64,000 bases of DNA, from positions 62,001 to 126,000 of the forward strand of contig JARVZY010002393.1 in the NCBI GenBank assembly GCA_030686995.1, in the 5' to 3' direction. The notes below the pieces were generated by a model that had not been told where the DNA came from, searched no databases, and saw only the letters and a list, made by a program, of their open reading frames with translations. Shown piece after piece: positions 46,914 to 57,255 of the stretch (position 1 is the stretch's first letter; every line of letters begins with the position of its first letter). A program made the position numbers and the translations under genes. This DNA comes from Artemisia argyi (Eukaryota; Streptophyta; Magnoliopsida; Asterales; Asteraceae).

Positions 46914-47912
46914 CTAATAAACCCGGTTTAAACCCATAATGTTTCTTATGTTGGCTTCCTCTCTACATGGCTTAATGTCTACCACCTTTATCCTAAGACT
47001 ACCCGGACTATATGGTTTGATGGGTGGATCAGGACCTCTTTCAATTCCTAAATTTTCATCCAAGGATGGAAGATTAGATAATGGTTTTGGTTGAGGCTCC
47101 GGCTCATCAAAACTAGGAACTTCCTTAGAACTAAGAGAAAGGTTGTGACTACAAGCATTCAAACCTATTTCATGTAGTTGTGTTTGGTCTAAGGGCTCTA
47201 CTTCTATCGGGGCTCCTATAGTCTCTTCTACTTCTTTCGGGTAAGTCATGGGTGGTGTGTGTGCTTCAAATGATGGTAGGACTTGTGGGGTACTTTGTGG
47301 GCTCATGTTATTTACTTCACCATTCCTTGTGTCAAGATCACCCATATCCTCAACATGTGTTTTATTATAATCTAACCCTAACATTTTCCCAAGTATCTCA
47401 AGTGCTTCTCTAGGCATCTCAACTTCTATATCCGAATCATAAGGATCATCCTCAATATTCTTACTGCTATATACAAATTGCCCAAAAGATTCATCATGTG
47501 TTTCTTGAGATTCATCATCATCGATCATAAAACCTAGGTCTTTTTGATCAATGTGATCATGTTCGGCTACATCCTCCATCACATCAAGGTCACCTATGTG
47601 TTCATCCTGTATTATGGTAGTGCCTAACCATGACATGCAGCTAGGTGGCTTATACGAAACTATCCTAGGTGAAGGCTCATATGGTGCATAGGTTTCACTA
47701 AGTGAGGCATTTTGAGGGGTTGATGGAGCTCCTAAGGTGAATTCTTTAAAAGCATTATGCACTTGGCCTCTTTTCTCAAGGTACTCAATAAAATCAATAT
47801 AAGATCCTGTCCTCCTCATTTCATTCCTCCATCTTGTTATATCCAAACTAGTGTAATTATATTTTTTCTGGTAAAACTCTAGTGTCGGACTTGGTGGATG
47901 CACGTTCTCCAT
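46914..47912 (-). CDS. Lineage-specific retroelement ORF of element C
   Basis: 332 codons from ATG 47912 (MENVHPPSPTLEFYQKKYNY), just after the leader; the frame is open 16 codons further upstream, but homology with element B begins at this Met. N-terminal part basic and aromatic (SLDITRWRNEMRRTGSYIDF), middle acidic (DVMEDVAEHDHIDQ, MPREALEILGKMLGLDY), C-terminal part proline-rich (PEPQPKPLSNLPSLDENLG, KPYSPGSLRIKVVD). Relative to element B a deletion after EEANI shifts the frame, so HYGFKPGLL is read as NIMGLNRVY and stops. No known catalytic domain. I recognise the C-terminal blocks from anonymous Asteraceae retroelement proteins. Probably truncated at its C-terminus. Confidence 0.75.
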   Translation of the reverse strand: MENVHPPSPTLEFYQKKYNYTSLDITRWRNEMRRTGSYIDFIEYLEKRGQVHNAFKEFTLGAPSTPQNASLSETYAPYEPSPRIVSYKPPSCMSWLGTTIIQDEHIGDLDVMEDVAEHDHIDQKDLGFMIDDDESQETHDESFGQFVYSSKNIEDDPYDSDIEVEMPREALEILGKMLGLDYNKTHVEDMGDLDTRNGEVNNMSPQSTPQVLPSFEAHTPPMTYPKEVEETIGAPIEVEPLDQTQLHEIGLNACSHNLSLSSKEVPSFDEPEPQPKPLSNLPSLDENLGIERGPDPPIKPYSPGSLRIKVVDIKPCREEANIRNIMGLNRVY

Positions 47913-48098
47913 AATGGTGAACGGAATAGTCAATGGAAAGGTTTTTACAAACAAAGACACAAAGAAAAGATAGACTAAAGAAAACCTAAAAAAAAAAATA
48001 AAAAATAAAAAAATAAAAAAAAATAAATAATAATCTGACTAGAAAGGAATCTAGCAAGTAGACCTGATTAAAAGAAATTCTAACCTAGACAATAACTA

Positions 48099-48117
48099 TT
48101 CCCCGACAACGGCGCCA
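48099..48117 (-). other. Primer-binding site, tRNA-Asp type (element C)
   Basis: The - strand reads TGGCGCCGTTGTCGGGGAA, one transition away from a perfect complement of the plant tRNA-Asp 3' end. The best-preserved site of the A/B/C family. Confidence 0.9.
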
Positions 48118-48123
48118 AAAACT

Positions 48124-49535
48124 TGATGCGTGGGAATTGCACCAGGCTTTACCTCTCAAGGGATCTCGAGAAGCTTACAACCCCCACCAGGCAGTGTACC
48201 TGATCGTTGTAGTATAGTATAGTGACAAGTACCGGGGGATTGATCGTTCAACTCAGGAATAGTGTCGCTAGGATTAGAAAGCCTAAAAACTAGGTCTAGA
48301 GGTGAGGGATGATTCTTTTTGTATTTTTATATTTTTGTGAAAGCAAGTAAAAATCTCGGGTTTTAGAGTAGTGGGCTGAATTAGTTGCTAGTCAACTAAC
48401 CCAATAACTAAAGATGCAATCAAAATAAAATAACAGAAATGAAAATAAAGCTAATTACTAATATGGTGTGAACAATAGATGGGAGAATTGTGTTTACTTA
48501 GATTTCACTACTCCCTAGATATCTTTTACAGGTTAATTGTTTGTTACAGTTGCATGGATGACGGGTTATATTCCTTAATACCATTCGTGGGCTCGCGTAC
48601 GTACTTCCCCAACTCTATAAGCTCCTACTTCACTCCTATGTCGAGCCTGCAAGAAGCTCCTAACATGGGATCACTAGAATTCGCTCATGCTTTAAATACA
48701 ACCATAAAAACCTTAGTACGCATTGGTTCATGTTTCTTAAGACGTTCAAGCATGTTACACAATGGAAGTCTGCCAGTTTTCTTAAGCCTAACATCGAAAT
48801 GATTCATCCATTACAACTAAAAACAAGCAATCAACCTATAATCAACATCTAGGTTTCATTACATCTAAGCAAACACACAATAGATCTAGCCTAGCATGTT
48901 AAAATCAAGACAAGCGTAAGATATATTCAAACAACACATAGACATATTGAATGAATTGAAAGGATACTTATCTCAATTGAACATGAAGGGTTTCAAAGGG
49001 TGAAAATCCTTGAAAATACTGTTAAAAACGAGCTAGGGTTTATTCAAGTCGACCCTAAAATTCTCCTCTCTTTAGAATGAAAATTACAAAAACTATATAT
49101 AGATTTACTAAGGTGACGGCGTTAAGAAGAAACTTCTGACGCCGTCAACCCGCCGCCAAAAATATAATCGGATTGCCTAGATCCAGATCTGACGCCGTCA
49201 TGTGTAATGCTGCTCTGGGCCGTCACCACTTTTACTCTTGACGGCCTTGATTTGACGCCGTCACATTTCTTCTGGACCGTCACCAAAAATGCTCTTGACG
49301 CCGTCATCAAATTGCTCTTGACGCCGTCAGGTACTGTTCCCAGCAAGGAAAATTAAGACTTTGCCGTTTTCTTCACTTTTATGCTCCAAAAACGTCCAAA
49401 ATGCTTCCTTTTCCAGAATTCACTCCCAAAGTACCTAAAATCACAAAAGGAACGATTTAGGGCAATATTTGATCAAATAAATTCGAATTCCGGCTTAAAT
49501 GACCCCCTAAAAACGGATCATTTTTTGCCTCATCA
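48124..49535 (-). repeat. 5' LTR of element C (1412 bp)
   Basis: TGATGCGTGGG...CCTCATCA on the + strand. Palindrome array 49114-49329, TATA box near 49094-49101 (- strand). U5 tRNA-Asp-like segment near 48205-48219. Confidence 0.95.
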
Positions 49536-50094
49536 CTATGATTAATAAAATTAGATCCCAATGATTGTCACTTATCACTAGAACCGTTTTTGTTGGATTT
49601 AAGATTTTTGTATTGTTTTTCCCAATTGATTCAAAAGTATGTTTATTCAAGGCTTAGCACATGAGAATCATAAGCAATAGTATCATAGAAGGTACATGGA
49701 CAACGCATAGAAGTAAATCATGATGGTTGATCATGTAAATTAGTATATCTACTTTATGTAAAAGAATCTCCTTTCGGCCTTTGATTCTAGATACAAAGAA
49801 TGCATAAAGTGTGGTCCAAGTATGAAGTATCAAGTATGCATTTCCTCTAGTCAATTCGTTAGACATGAGACTAGTCCTTAAACATGTCATAGTCAAGGTT
49901 ATCATTTGTTTTACTACGCAATTCTCACAAGCATAGCAATGACTTGTTATAGACATACAATTCATAATATAACCAACATGATTGAATCTTTCGACCTTTA
50001 AGCAATCACAATGATTGACCAAGACAAATGATAAGAGACTAAACAATGACATATCAAATGCATATATCATAGATTCAATATTCATGATACAACT

Positions 50095-50600
50095 TGGTGT
50101 ATGCGTAATCATACACCTTTTATGAGACCAAAACCGGACCAAATAAGACCAAAAACTGATCAAACATGCCAAATATGTAGTGTTTTTGTGTTTTTGATTA
50201 TGCAGGGACGGATATGTGAAAACTGGACAAAATAAAGATCAAATCGGACAAACACGAGCACGGGAAATGGAAAAGAGATTAAAAGCCGAGGTCGAGAAAA
50301 GTTTGGATTATATTTGAGCTCAAAAATCAAATCAAGTCCTCTAAGTATCAAAGATTTACATGATAAGTCCTTGGATCATACTTTTGGAAATTGGCAGACT
50401 TAGTCCTTATTGTTTCATCTTTTACATAATTGGTCCTTGATTTTTACCAAAACAAAGTCTGAAAATCCAAATTAAACTAAGCCTAGTCCAAAGCTATTAG
50501 TACAAGTCCAAGTATCAAGTCCAAAGGCCCACCACCCAAAATTAATACCCGGCCCACTCCCATTTTAATTTTCGGTCAACAAGTCAATAAAGGTTAAACA

Positions 50601-50645
<45 letters not shown>

Positions 50646-53288
50646 ACCCGCTTCTTTTTATCCCCAATTACCCTTAACCCAGAATATCATGAACCCTAGT
50701 TACTGTTTCGGGAAAATTAAAGCTATTAAGGGCAAAATAGTACAATCAATTGGGTTCTAGAAGATCAGTGTGATGTCAGAGTGTCAGATGAGCGAAGAAA
50801 CACACGTTTGGGTAACGTTGCAGTGTTTGAGTGGATGGAACGCGTCACGATTTCTGATCCAAGGGTGTATATGAAGTGGGAAATGATTAGATGGTGATCA
50901 AGGGCTCTTAGAGGATTTAAATAAACACAGAGCACACGGATTGCCAGCTTGGCAATCCGTGAATTCTTAACCCTCCTCAGCTATAAAAAGAGAATAGGAG
51001 TAGCTCATTTGGAGGGGAGTTTTGGAGTAGCCAAACTCTGCTAAATTTTCATTCAAATGTATTAGTTTAGTTTTGGTGTAATTTTTTTATATTTTAATGA
51101 AATCGTTTGTTTACTTTAAAGCATTGCAATTAGCATATACTTGTTTAACTTTTAGTTGATTACATCTTATCACTGTTTTTACATCTTATTTCAGTTCAGA
51201 TCAATTTACTTTCAAATCATTTCCTATTTCATCCAAAGTGTTCTTTTAGGAAATAAAATAAAATAAAATAAATAAGAAATAGTTTTGTTGAAATTAGCTT
51301 TCAATTAAGCTTGTTTGTAGTCTCATATATTCTCATATCAGCTTTACTAAGCTTCTGTGAAAGTTGGTTTCATTTTCATTGTTCATAAGCTCCTTGGTCA
51401 ATTTAAGTCAACTGTGACAGATTTGGGTTGATTATTGGTGAGTAATTGATAGTTTGGGATAGCCAGGGAAGATCATAGCCTATCTTAGAGATAGGCATCA
51501 GTGGAAAACCTTCTGTTCATGCTGAGGGTATTAAGTAAGTTCCTATTTCATTAATTGCAATGAGTTTTTGATGAATTTTTAGTTCAAATATGAGGTTCTG
51601 AGTTTTTGTTTATTTCTGTTGCATTTGAGTACAGATTTTGCTTCTGATATTGTTATATTAGCTTATTAGATTAGTGGATTGGTAATTGGTAGTTTAGATT
51701 GTAGATTTATAGTGTAACTGCCACTTATAGTAGTGATTGGATTACTTGAGTGCTGAGTATTCTTGTGGATTTCTTGCTAAGTTTTCTACACTAATAGTTC
51801 ACCTTAGGTCAGAATAGGCTATATATATCATAAAATTGATAGGTCATTCACAAAAAGTCAACATTAGCTTAGATACTCTCTTGTTCTTGCAAGTCTGTAA
51901 ACTGAACTTGTTGAATTCATTGATTAGTGGCATTTTATGTTTCTGACTGTGTTTTCTATGTATAGACTAGTTCAATGAACACCTAGCAATAGATTTAGGC
52001 ATCTGAATTTGGGTTTAGTCAAAGCTTTCATGCAATTCATAAGTCAAAGAGTGCTTGCATACCTGTTTCAAGAGGCCTGATCTCAGGTCCAAATTGAGGG
52101 TCACTTAGGTGTTAAAACTAGAGTTTTGTTGGATTTCTAGGTTCCCAGTATTGTAGGCTAGGTTTTTCCCCCATAAGCTTCCACTGTTCAACTTATTAAT
52201 ACAGCTTATTTGTCCTATCTAGTTGTATAGTTTGAGCTGATTCTGTTTTCAGTTTTAAGGCCTGCAATTTAGTTTTAGTGTTTGAATTTTGAAATCTATT
52301 GTTCATCACAGTTCTTTTATGCTTTAAGTTGAGTTTCTCATTGAGATTGTGCTTGTTGCTTCATCTGCTTATCTACTACTTATTCAATAGCTTATGCTAA
52401 ACTGCTTATTGCTTGTACCACTGTTTCTGTGTGATCTCTGTTCATTTCTAAGCTTTACTGAATCTTATTAGAGTACATTGCATTTGTGGTTTCAATTTCA
52501 TATAGTTTTTTGTCACAAGTGCTTATTAATAAGCACTTGTGATAAGCCGTTTTAGCCTACATAAGCACTTCTGCTCTTTATTTTTCTTTTCAAAATTTTT
52601 CTACAAGCTTTTCATATTATTTTAGATTTTCTGTAAATTTTTCACATTTTTCTGAGTAGTTTTACTATTTTTCTTAATTTTTCTTCATTTATAATCACTT
52701 TTTAATACTTTTTAATAAACAAAAATCCATAAAAATTCAGAAAAAGCCTTTAAAAATACAAAAATATTTTAGAAAATTCTTTTATAATATTTTAGATTTT
52801 TCAGAATAGATTATATATTTTTCCCATTTATTTTTACAATTTCCTTTATTTTTAATTACTTTTTAATTCAATAAATAGAAAATAATTCATAGAAAATAAA
52901 TAAAAAGCAAAAAAATGTTTTTCTTTTTTCTCAAAATTCTTTTTAATAGTTTAAGATTTTTAAAAATTAGTTTCACATTTGTAGGATCATTTTTAGTATA
53001 AAAGTCACGTTTTATTTCGTACGTTACGTTTAAAAATTGCGTTTGCATTTCCGTTTTCTAATTTTAGACATTTGTGCATACATAGCTTGTAACTACTGCT
53101 TATTTCATCGTTACTTTTCATTATTTGAATTTCACCTTCACTATTTTTTACTTTTCCACTTTTCACGACACGATTTGGCAATCTAATTTCTCGACTCCAT
53201 TCAACTTTCGTTGGGAGAACGACCCGGGGAAATACTTTCACGAGTATTTCTTCGGTAAAATAAAACCTATACTAAAATGACTAAATCA
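50095..53288 (+). repeat. 5' LTR of element E (3194 bp)
   Basis: Begins TGGTGTATGCGTAATCATAC, which folds into an 8-bp stem (GGTGTATG / CATACACC) absent from the partner LTR, and ends GACTAAATCA. Contains a ~40-bp poly-A run (50604-50641) that is only 9 A in the 3' LTR, TATAAAAAG near 50983, a T-rich region at 52560-52980, and GGGAGAACGACCCGGGG near the end. The long region after the TATA box has no ORF. Confidence 0.9.
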
Positions 53289-53292
53289 AAAA

Positions 53293-53311
53293 TGGCACCG
53301 TTTCCGAGGAA
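53293..53311 (+). other. Primer-binding site, tRNA-Asp-like (element E)
   Basis: TGGCACCGTTTCCGAGGAA, four bases after the LTR. Differs from the tRNA-Asp complement at a few positions, some of which would be wobble pairs. Confidence 0.7.
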
Positions 53312-53867
53312 GGTTTGAAGTGAGTTTTGAATTTCGTTTTGAAAAATCGTGTTTTGAAAAACCTTTCTCTATCTTGTATATATTTTCTATAAAAATATAA
53401 AAATTGAAAAATCAAAAACACCTTTCCTAAAGTGTTTTCAAAAATACCAAAAAGATAATAAAGTTACAGCCTCGACTCTCCCGTGGAAGGGAGGGTGTTG
53501 TAAACCAAATAAGCCTTATAACATAAGAAAAACGTGAAATTAGTTGTTTATCGGATTACTTCAATTCCACAACCGATTAAGCGGGAAAATTCTTTTCTCT
53601 CGTTTCGTCGCGAGTAATTTTGAAGGAAACGATTACGATTAACGTAACGTTTGAAAAAAAAGAAAATAAAAGAAAATAAAAGTTTGAGATTTGTTTTTCA
53701 ATAAATAATAAAAATTCAAAAATAATTTTCTTTTTCTTTTATTTTGATTTGATTTTATGATACGAAAAACCAAAAATAATCTTCTTATCCTCTTATCATT
53801 TGATTCTTTTTCTTTAACCCTCTAAAACGATAATTCTTTCACTTTCTCCCTTATATGTTTAATTCTT

Positions 53868-55884
53868 ATGGATCCGATTTGTGTTAAGTGTGGAGAACCG
53901 TTCTTTGAAGGTTCATGTGTTTGGTGTACGTGCGAACAATGTGGTAGTGATATTCATGATGGAGTTTGTTGGTTTTGTAATTCTCCCGAATATGTTCAAA
54001 GAGCACTCCTTCACAACGTTCCCGATTATTATCCAACACCACCGCCGTCTCCATTCACTTGCTTTAATTGTGGAAATCCATTCGACGAAGGATTACCGTG
54101 TGGGCAATGTTTCTGTAATCAATGTGGATACACCAATTGTATGTGCTATGCCCCGAGTGCTGACACGTCTTACGCTTGTGATACATGTTTTGATAATTAT
54201 CCTCAAAATGATTTCAATCCTCTTTATCAAAACTCTTATGAGCAAGACTCGTATTCCAATGATAATTCGTTTCAAAATACATCAAATTTTGAACATTGTG
54301 GGGGATAGTTTGAAAATTTTTATGAGCCGAATTCATATTACGATTCTCATGGTTTTAACCAAACCCCACAAATTTCTGACAAGTTTCAAGTTCCAATTGA
54401 ATTTATTGCTGAAATGAAATCCGTTATCGAGACATTAAAAAAGTGGGTGGCTAATCGTATTACATCTACTTCCGAGCCTCATGTGAAATCAATGGAAGAA
54501 CTTCTTGCCGAAGAAAAGAAAAGCTAAATTTTGTGAGTGTTGTATGTACGACGATGATGATTCCACGATTACAATCGTTCTTACCCCTAAAAAAGAATCT
54601 ATCTCTCCTTCCGTAGAACCCGATGACTCTCTAACAATGGGGAGCGAGCATCTAAACACTATTTCGGCAACGGAATCGGACGAATTCAATAAGTCAAGTG
54701 TTGAGAACCTCATTCCAATCCAAAGTGAGTCCGGGGAAAATTCTAACGGTGATATGGAATTGGTTGTTAACATTACACCTGTCGATGAAGAAATGAATAT
54801 TGCCAAATTGTTAGCAGAGGAGATCCGAACTTTATACGTTGAAAAGGTCGAAGAAGACGTATTTGATTCATCTCCGAATCCCACTCCATCCTCTGATCCT
54901 CTTATATCCGATTCTTCCATTACTTCTCTCACCCTGGATGAGAGGAATGATGTCTTTTTAGATGAGATCGAGGCATGTCTTGCTAATGATTCCACTCCGA
55001 TAATGGTTGACGACTCTAATTTTGATCCAGAGGGAGATATTCGTGTCCTTGAAGAATTATTGAATGAAGAACCGTCAATTTCTCTCCCTCCGATGAGCAA
55101 TGAAGATTTTGATGAAGTTGAAAGTTATTCCGATTCTCACAATGAGTATACTACGAGTGATGAAGATTCTTGTGGAGATATCGATGATAATGATGAAGAT
55201 GATGATGCGGAAATTCAAGATGAAGCTCTTCGTGAGAAATTATCCAAAGTTTATCTTCTCATTTCTAAGATCGAGGCATTGAATGATCCTCCGATTTCTT
55301 CTCCTATCCCCGATACGGATAATAATTTCTTACCCGAGCTTGAAATTTTTCGATTTGAAGAGACGAGTAGTGGCAGTCCCACTATTCATTCTTATATCTC
55401 TCTTCCGGATTATGAGCGTTTTGATTTTGAGATCGACTCTGAACTTATTTCCGATAATCCATCACGTGACCCTCTTTTAGAGGGTGTCGATTTATTTCTT
55501 GCTGTGGAGGACTCGATACCACCGGGTATTGAGAATGACGAGAATGACGTTCAAAGAAATATTCTTTCCGATTTACCTTCTTCTCGTCCACCCGCAAAAC
55601 CACCCGATGTAGATTTTGAATCAGATACGAATGATGAAATTTTTGGAGTGGTGGACGAGACTTATGATCATGATGATCCCGTGCTTGATATTTTACCCAC
55701 CCAAACCACCCATGATTCTGATGATGGTTATGCTTTTGTCATCCGAGTGTTTCACCCATTCTTTACTTATCCCATCATTTCTTCACCTTTCCACTCTACC
55801 GGGAGTGAGGATACCGTTTTTGACCCCGGCATCTCCGTCTTTTGTGCCGGGTGTCCATTCATTTGCTCCCCTATGATTAAGTAA
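53868..55884 (+). pseudogene. Cys-rich and acidic lineage-specific ORF of element E, stop plus frameshift
   Basis: ATG 53868 opens MDPICVKCGEPFFEGSCVWC, followed by repeated CxxC units (CEQCG, CWFC, CFNCGNPF, CNQCG, CDTC), a zinc-ribbon-like array over ~110 residues. TAG at 54306-54308 interrupts it, the frame then runs to 54525 (KSVIETLKKWVANR, LLAEEKKS), and a +1 shift in an A-rich stretch leads into the frame that stays open to 55884. That part is ~450 residues, very acidic (EACLANDSTPIM, DPEGDIRVLEELLNEEPS, REKLSKVYLLISKIEALNDP) and ends FDPGISVFCAGC. I recognise this protein type from Tanacetum-like annotations, where it precedes or replaces gag-pol. No catalytic motif. Role unknown. Confidence 0.8.
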
Positions 55885-57255
55885 ATTCGGGGCGAGTCTA
55901 AGCTATACGACTCGATAAAAAACAAGCGCTTCGTGGGAGGCACCCCATGCTTATCCTTTCATCTTCTTTATTTTCTTATTTCTAATGTGACGTGAGGAGG
56001 GCTACCTCTTCCATTTCCAGTGTTTCGTTGTTGTTTGTGAATGTCCAGGATTTACCTGAATAATGAAGACTCTCGTGCTCGTTGTTTTGTCTCCACTCGA
56101 GTTTCATCATTCGTTGCTCATCCATTATATCCTAATCTTATCGACTAACGTTTATCTTTTGGCATAATTAATAAACGGCCTTAGATTTATGTAGGAGAAC
56201 CCGTACCTTTTAAACATTGAGGACAATGTTTCATTTTAGTCGGGGGGGGGGGGGGGGGGGGGGGTGATCTTTCGATCTGATTTTTGCCTTGCACTTTGCT
56301 GTGAACTCTCGCAACTCCGTTTTTCCACCAAAAATGAAAAGAAAACAAAAATTGAAAATTTCAAAAATTTTGAAGAAAAATCAACGAAAAAGTCATGGAA
56401 AAGCATAAAAAATGTGAAAAAGTGAAAAAGTTGTGCAAAAACATAATAAAGTTTAAATAAGTGTTTTGACACCTTGTTGACTTTCTTACTGGCGAGAGTA
56501 TGAATAAATATTTTGACTTGACCGGGCGTGTTGAGCCCTAGCTTGTTCCCTTAACCAATGATAATCACATAAGCTTGTGCTAGTTTTGTACACCAGGAGC
56601 TATAAAATGCGAATTCTTTCTTAAGAATCTGCAAGTTCCCTTACTTGACTTTATACATGCGTGGCTGATTATCGGCTAAGTATTCGCGGGTTTCATTACT
56701 TGGAATCTTAAATTGCGAAGAGCGAGAAATGATAGAGTTTATTTAGAAAGATGCTAAACATGGAGTAGTGGTTCTCTTTAGAGCTCATGAGAGGTACTTG
56801 TGGCTTTTTACTCCCATAAAATACGTCACCGATATATAATAGATGTTCTAGGTTAATTAGTAGTATTTAGGTTTGGATAATATTTAGTTCTTTGTTTTCT
56901 TAAGAGAATTTTTGCTTTAAAAGTTGGGTACATATCAAGGAACATCAAAAATAAGAGCAAAAATGAGAAAAATCAAAAGTCAAAAGTTGATTATGTATGT
57001 GGTTTTGGAGCTACCCGATAAGCTTCCATTGATGTTATGAGAAAAGTCAAGAAAGAAAAAAGAAAAAGTATGAAAAATATGAGAAAAGTGAAAAATGAAA
57101 AAAAATGAAAGTCAAAAGTTATGTTGAATAAGAGTTTGAATGTAAAATTAGTTGTTGGCGCGTGAGGTGCATGTGAATGATTCTAAATTGGAAACATGAG
57201 GTGCACGTGTAGTACTTCGCAACTTATCTATGACATTGTATGTACCCAAATTCCT
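55885..57255 (+). other. Non-coding 3' internal region of element E
   Basis: Hairpin motif GCGCTTCGTGGGAGGCACCCC (55926-55946), then ATTGAGGACAATGTTTCATT and a run of 23 G (56242-56264), the Athila-type internal polypurine tract. About 1 kb of A-rich sequence with no ORF precedes the 3' LTR. No good purine tract lies directly at the LTR border. Confidence 0.65.

Larger units (their letters stand above)
42791..49540 (-). mobile_element. Element C: complete non-autonomous LTR retrotransposon in the 5' LTR of element D
   Basis: Element 42796-49535 with a perfect 5-bp duplication CTATG (42791-42795, 49536-49540). The two LTRs are 1412 bp each. Own orientation: 5' LTR 48124-49535, primer site 48099-48117, leader, ORF 47912-46914, hairpin motif, non-coding 3' region, polypurine tract, 3' LTR 42796-44207. 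Same family as A and B but a distinct subfamily (shorter LTR, different U3 spacing). No RT or integrase. Confidence 0.95.

Noticed and set aside
54500..54530. Programmed +1 frameshift in element E
   Set aside because: The shift lies in an A-rich stretch, and another stop (54306) already interrupts the frame; a plain indel is simpler.
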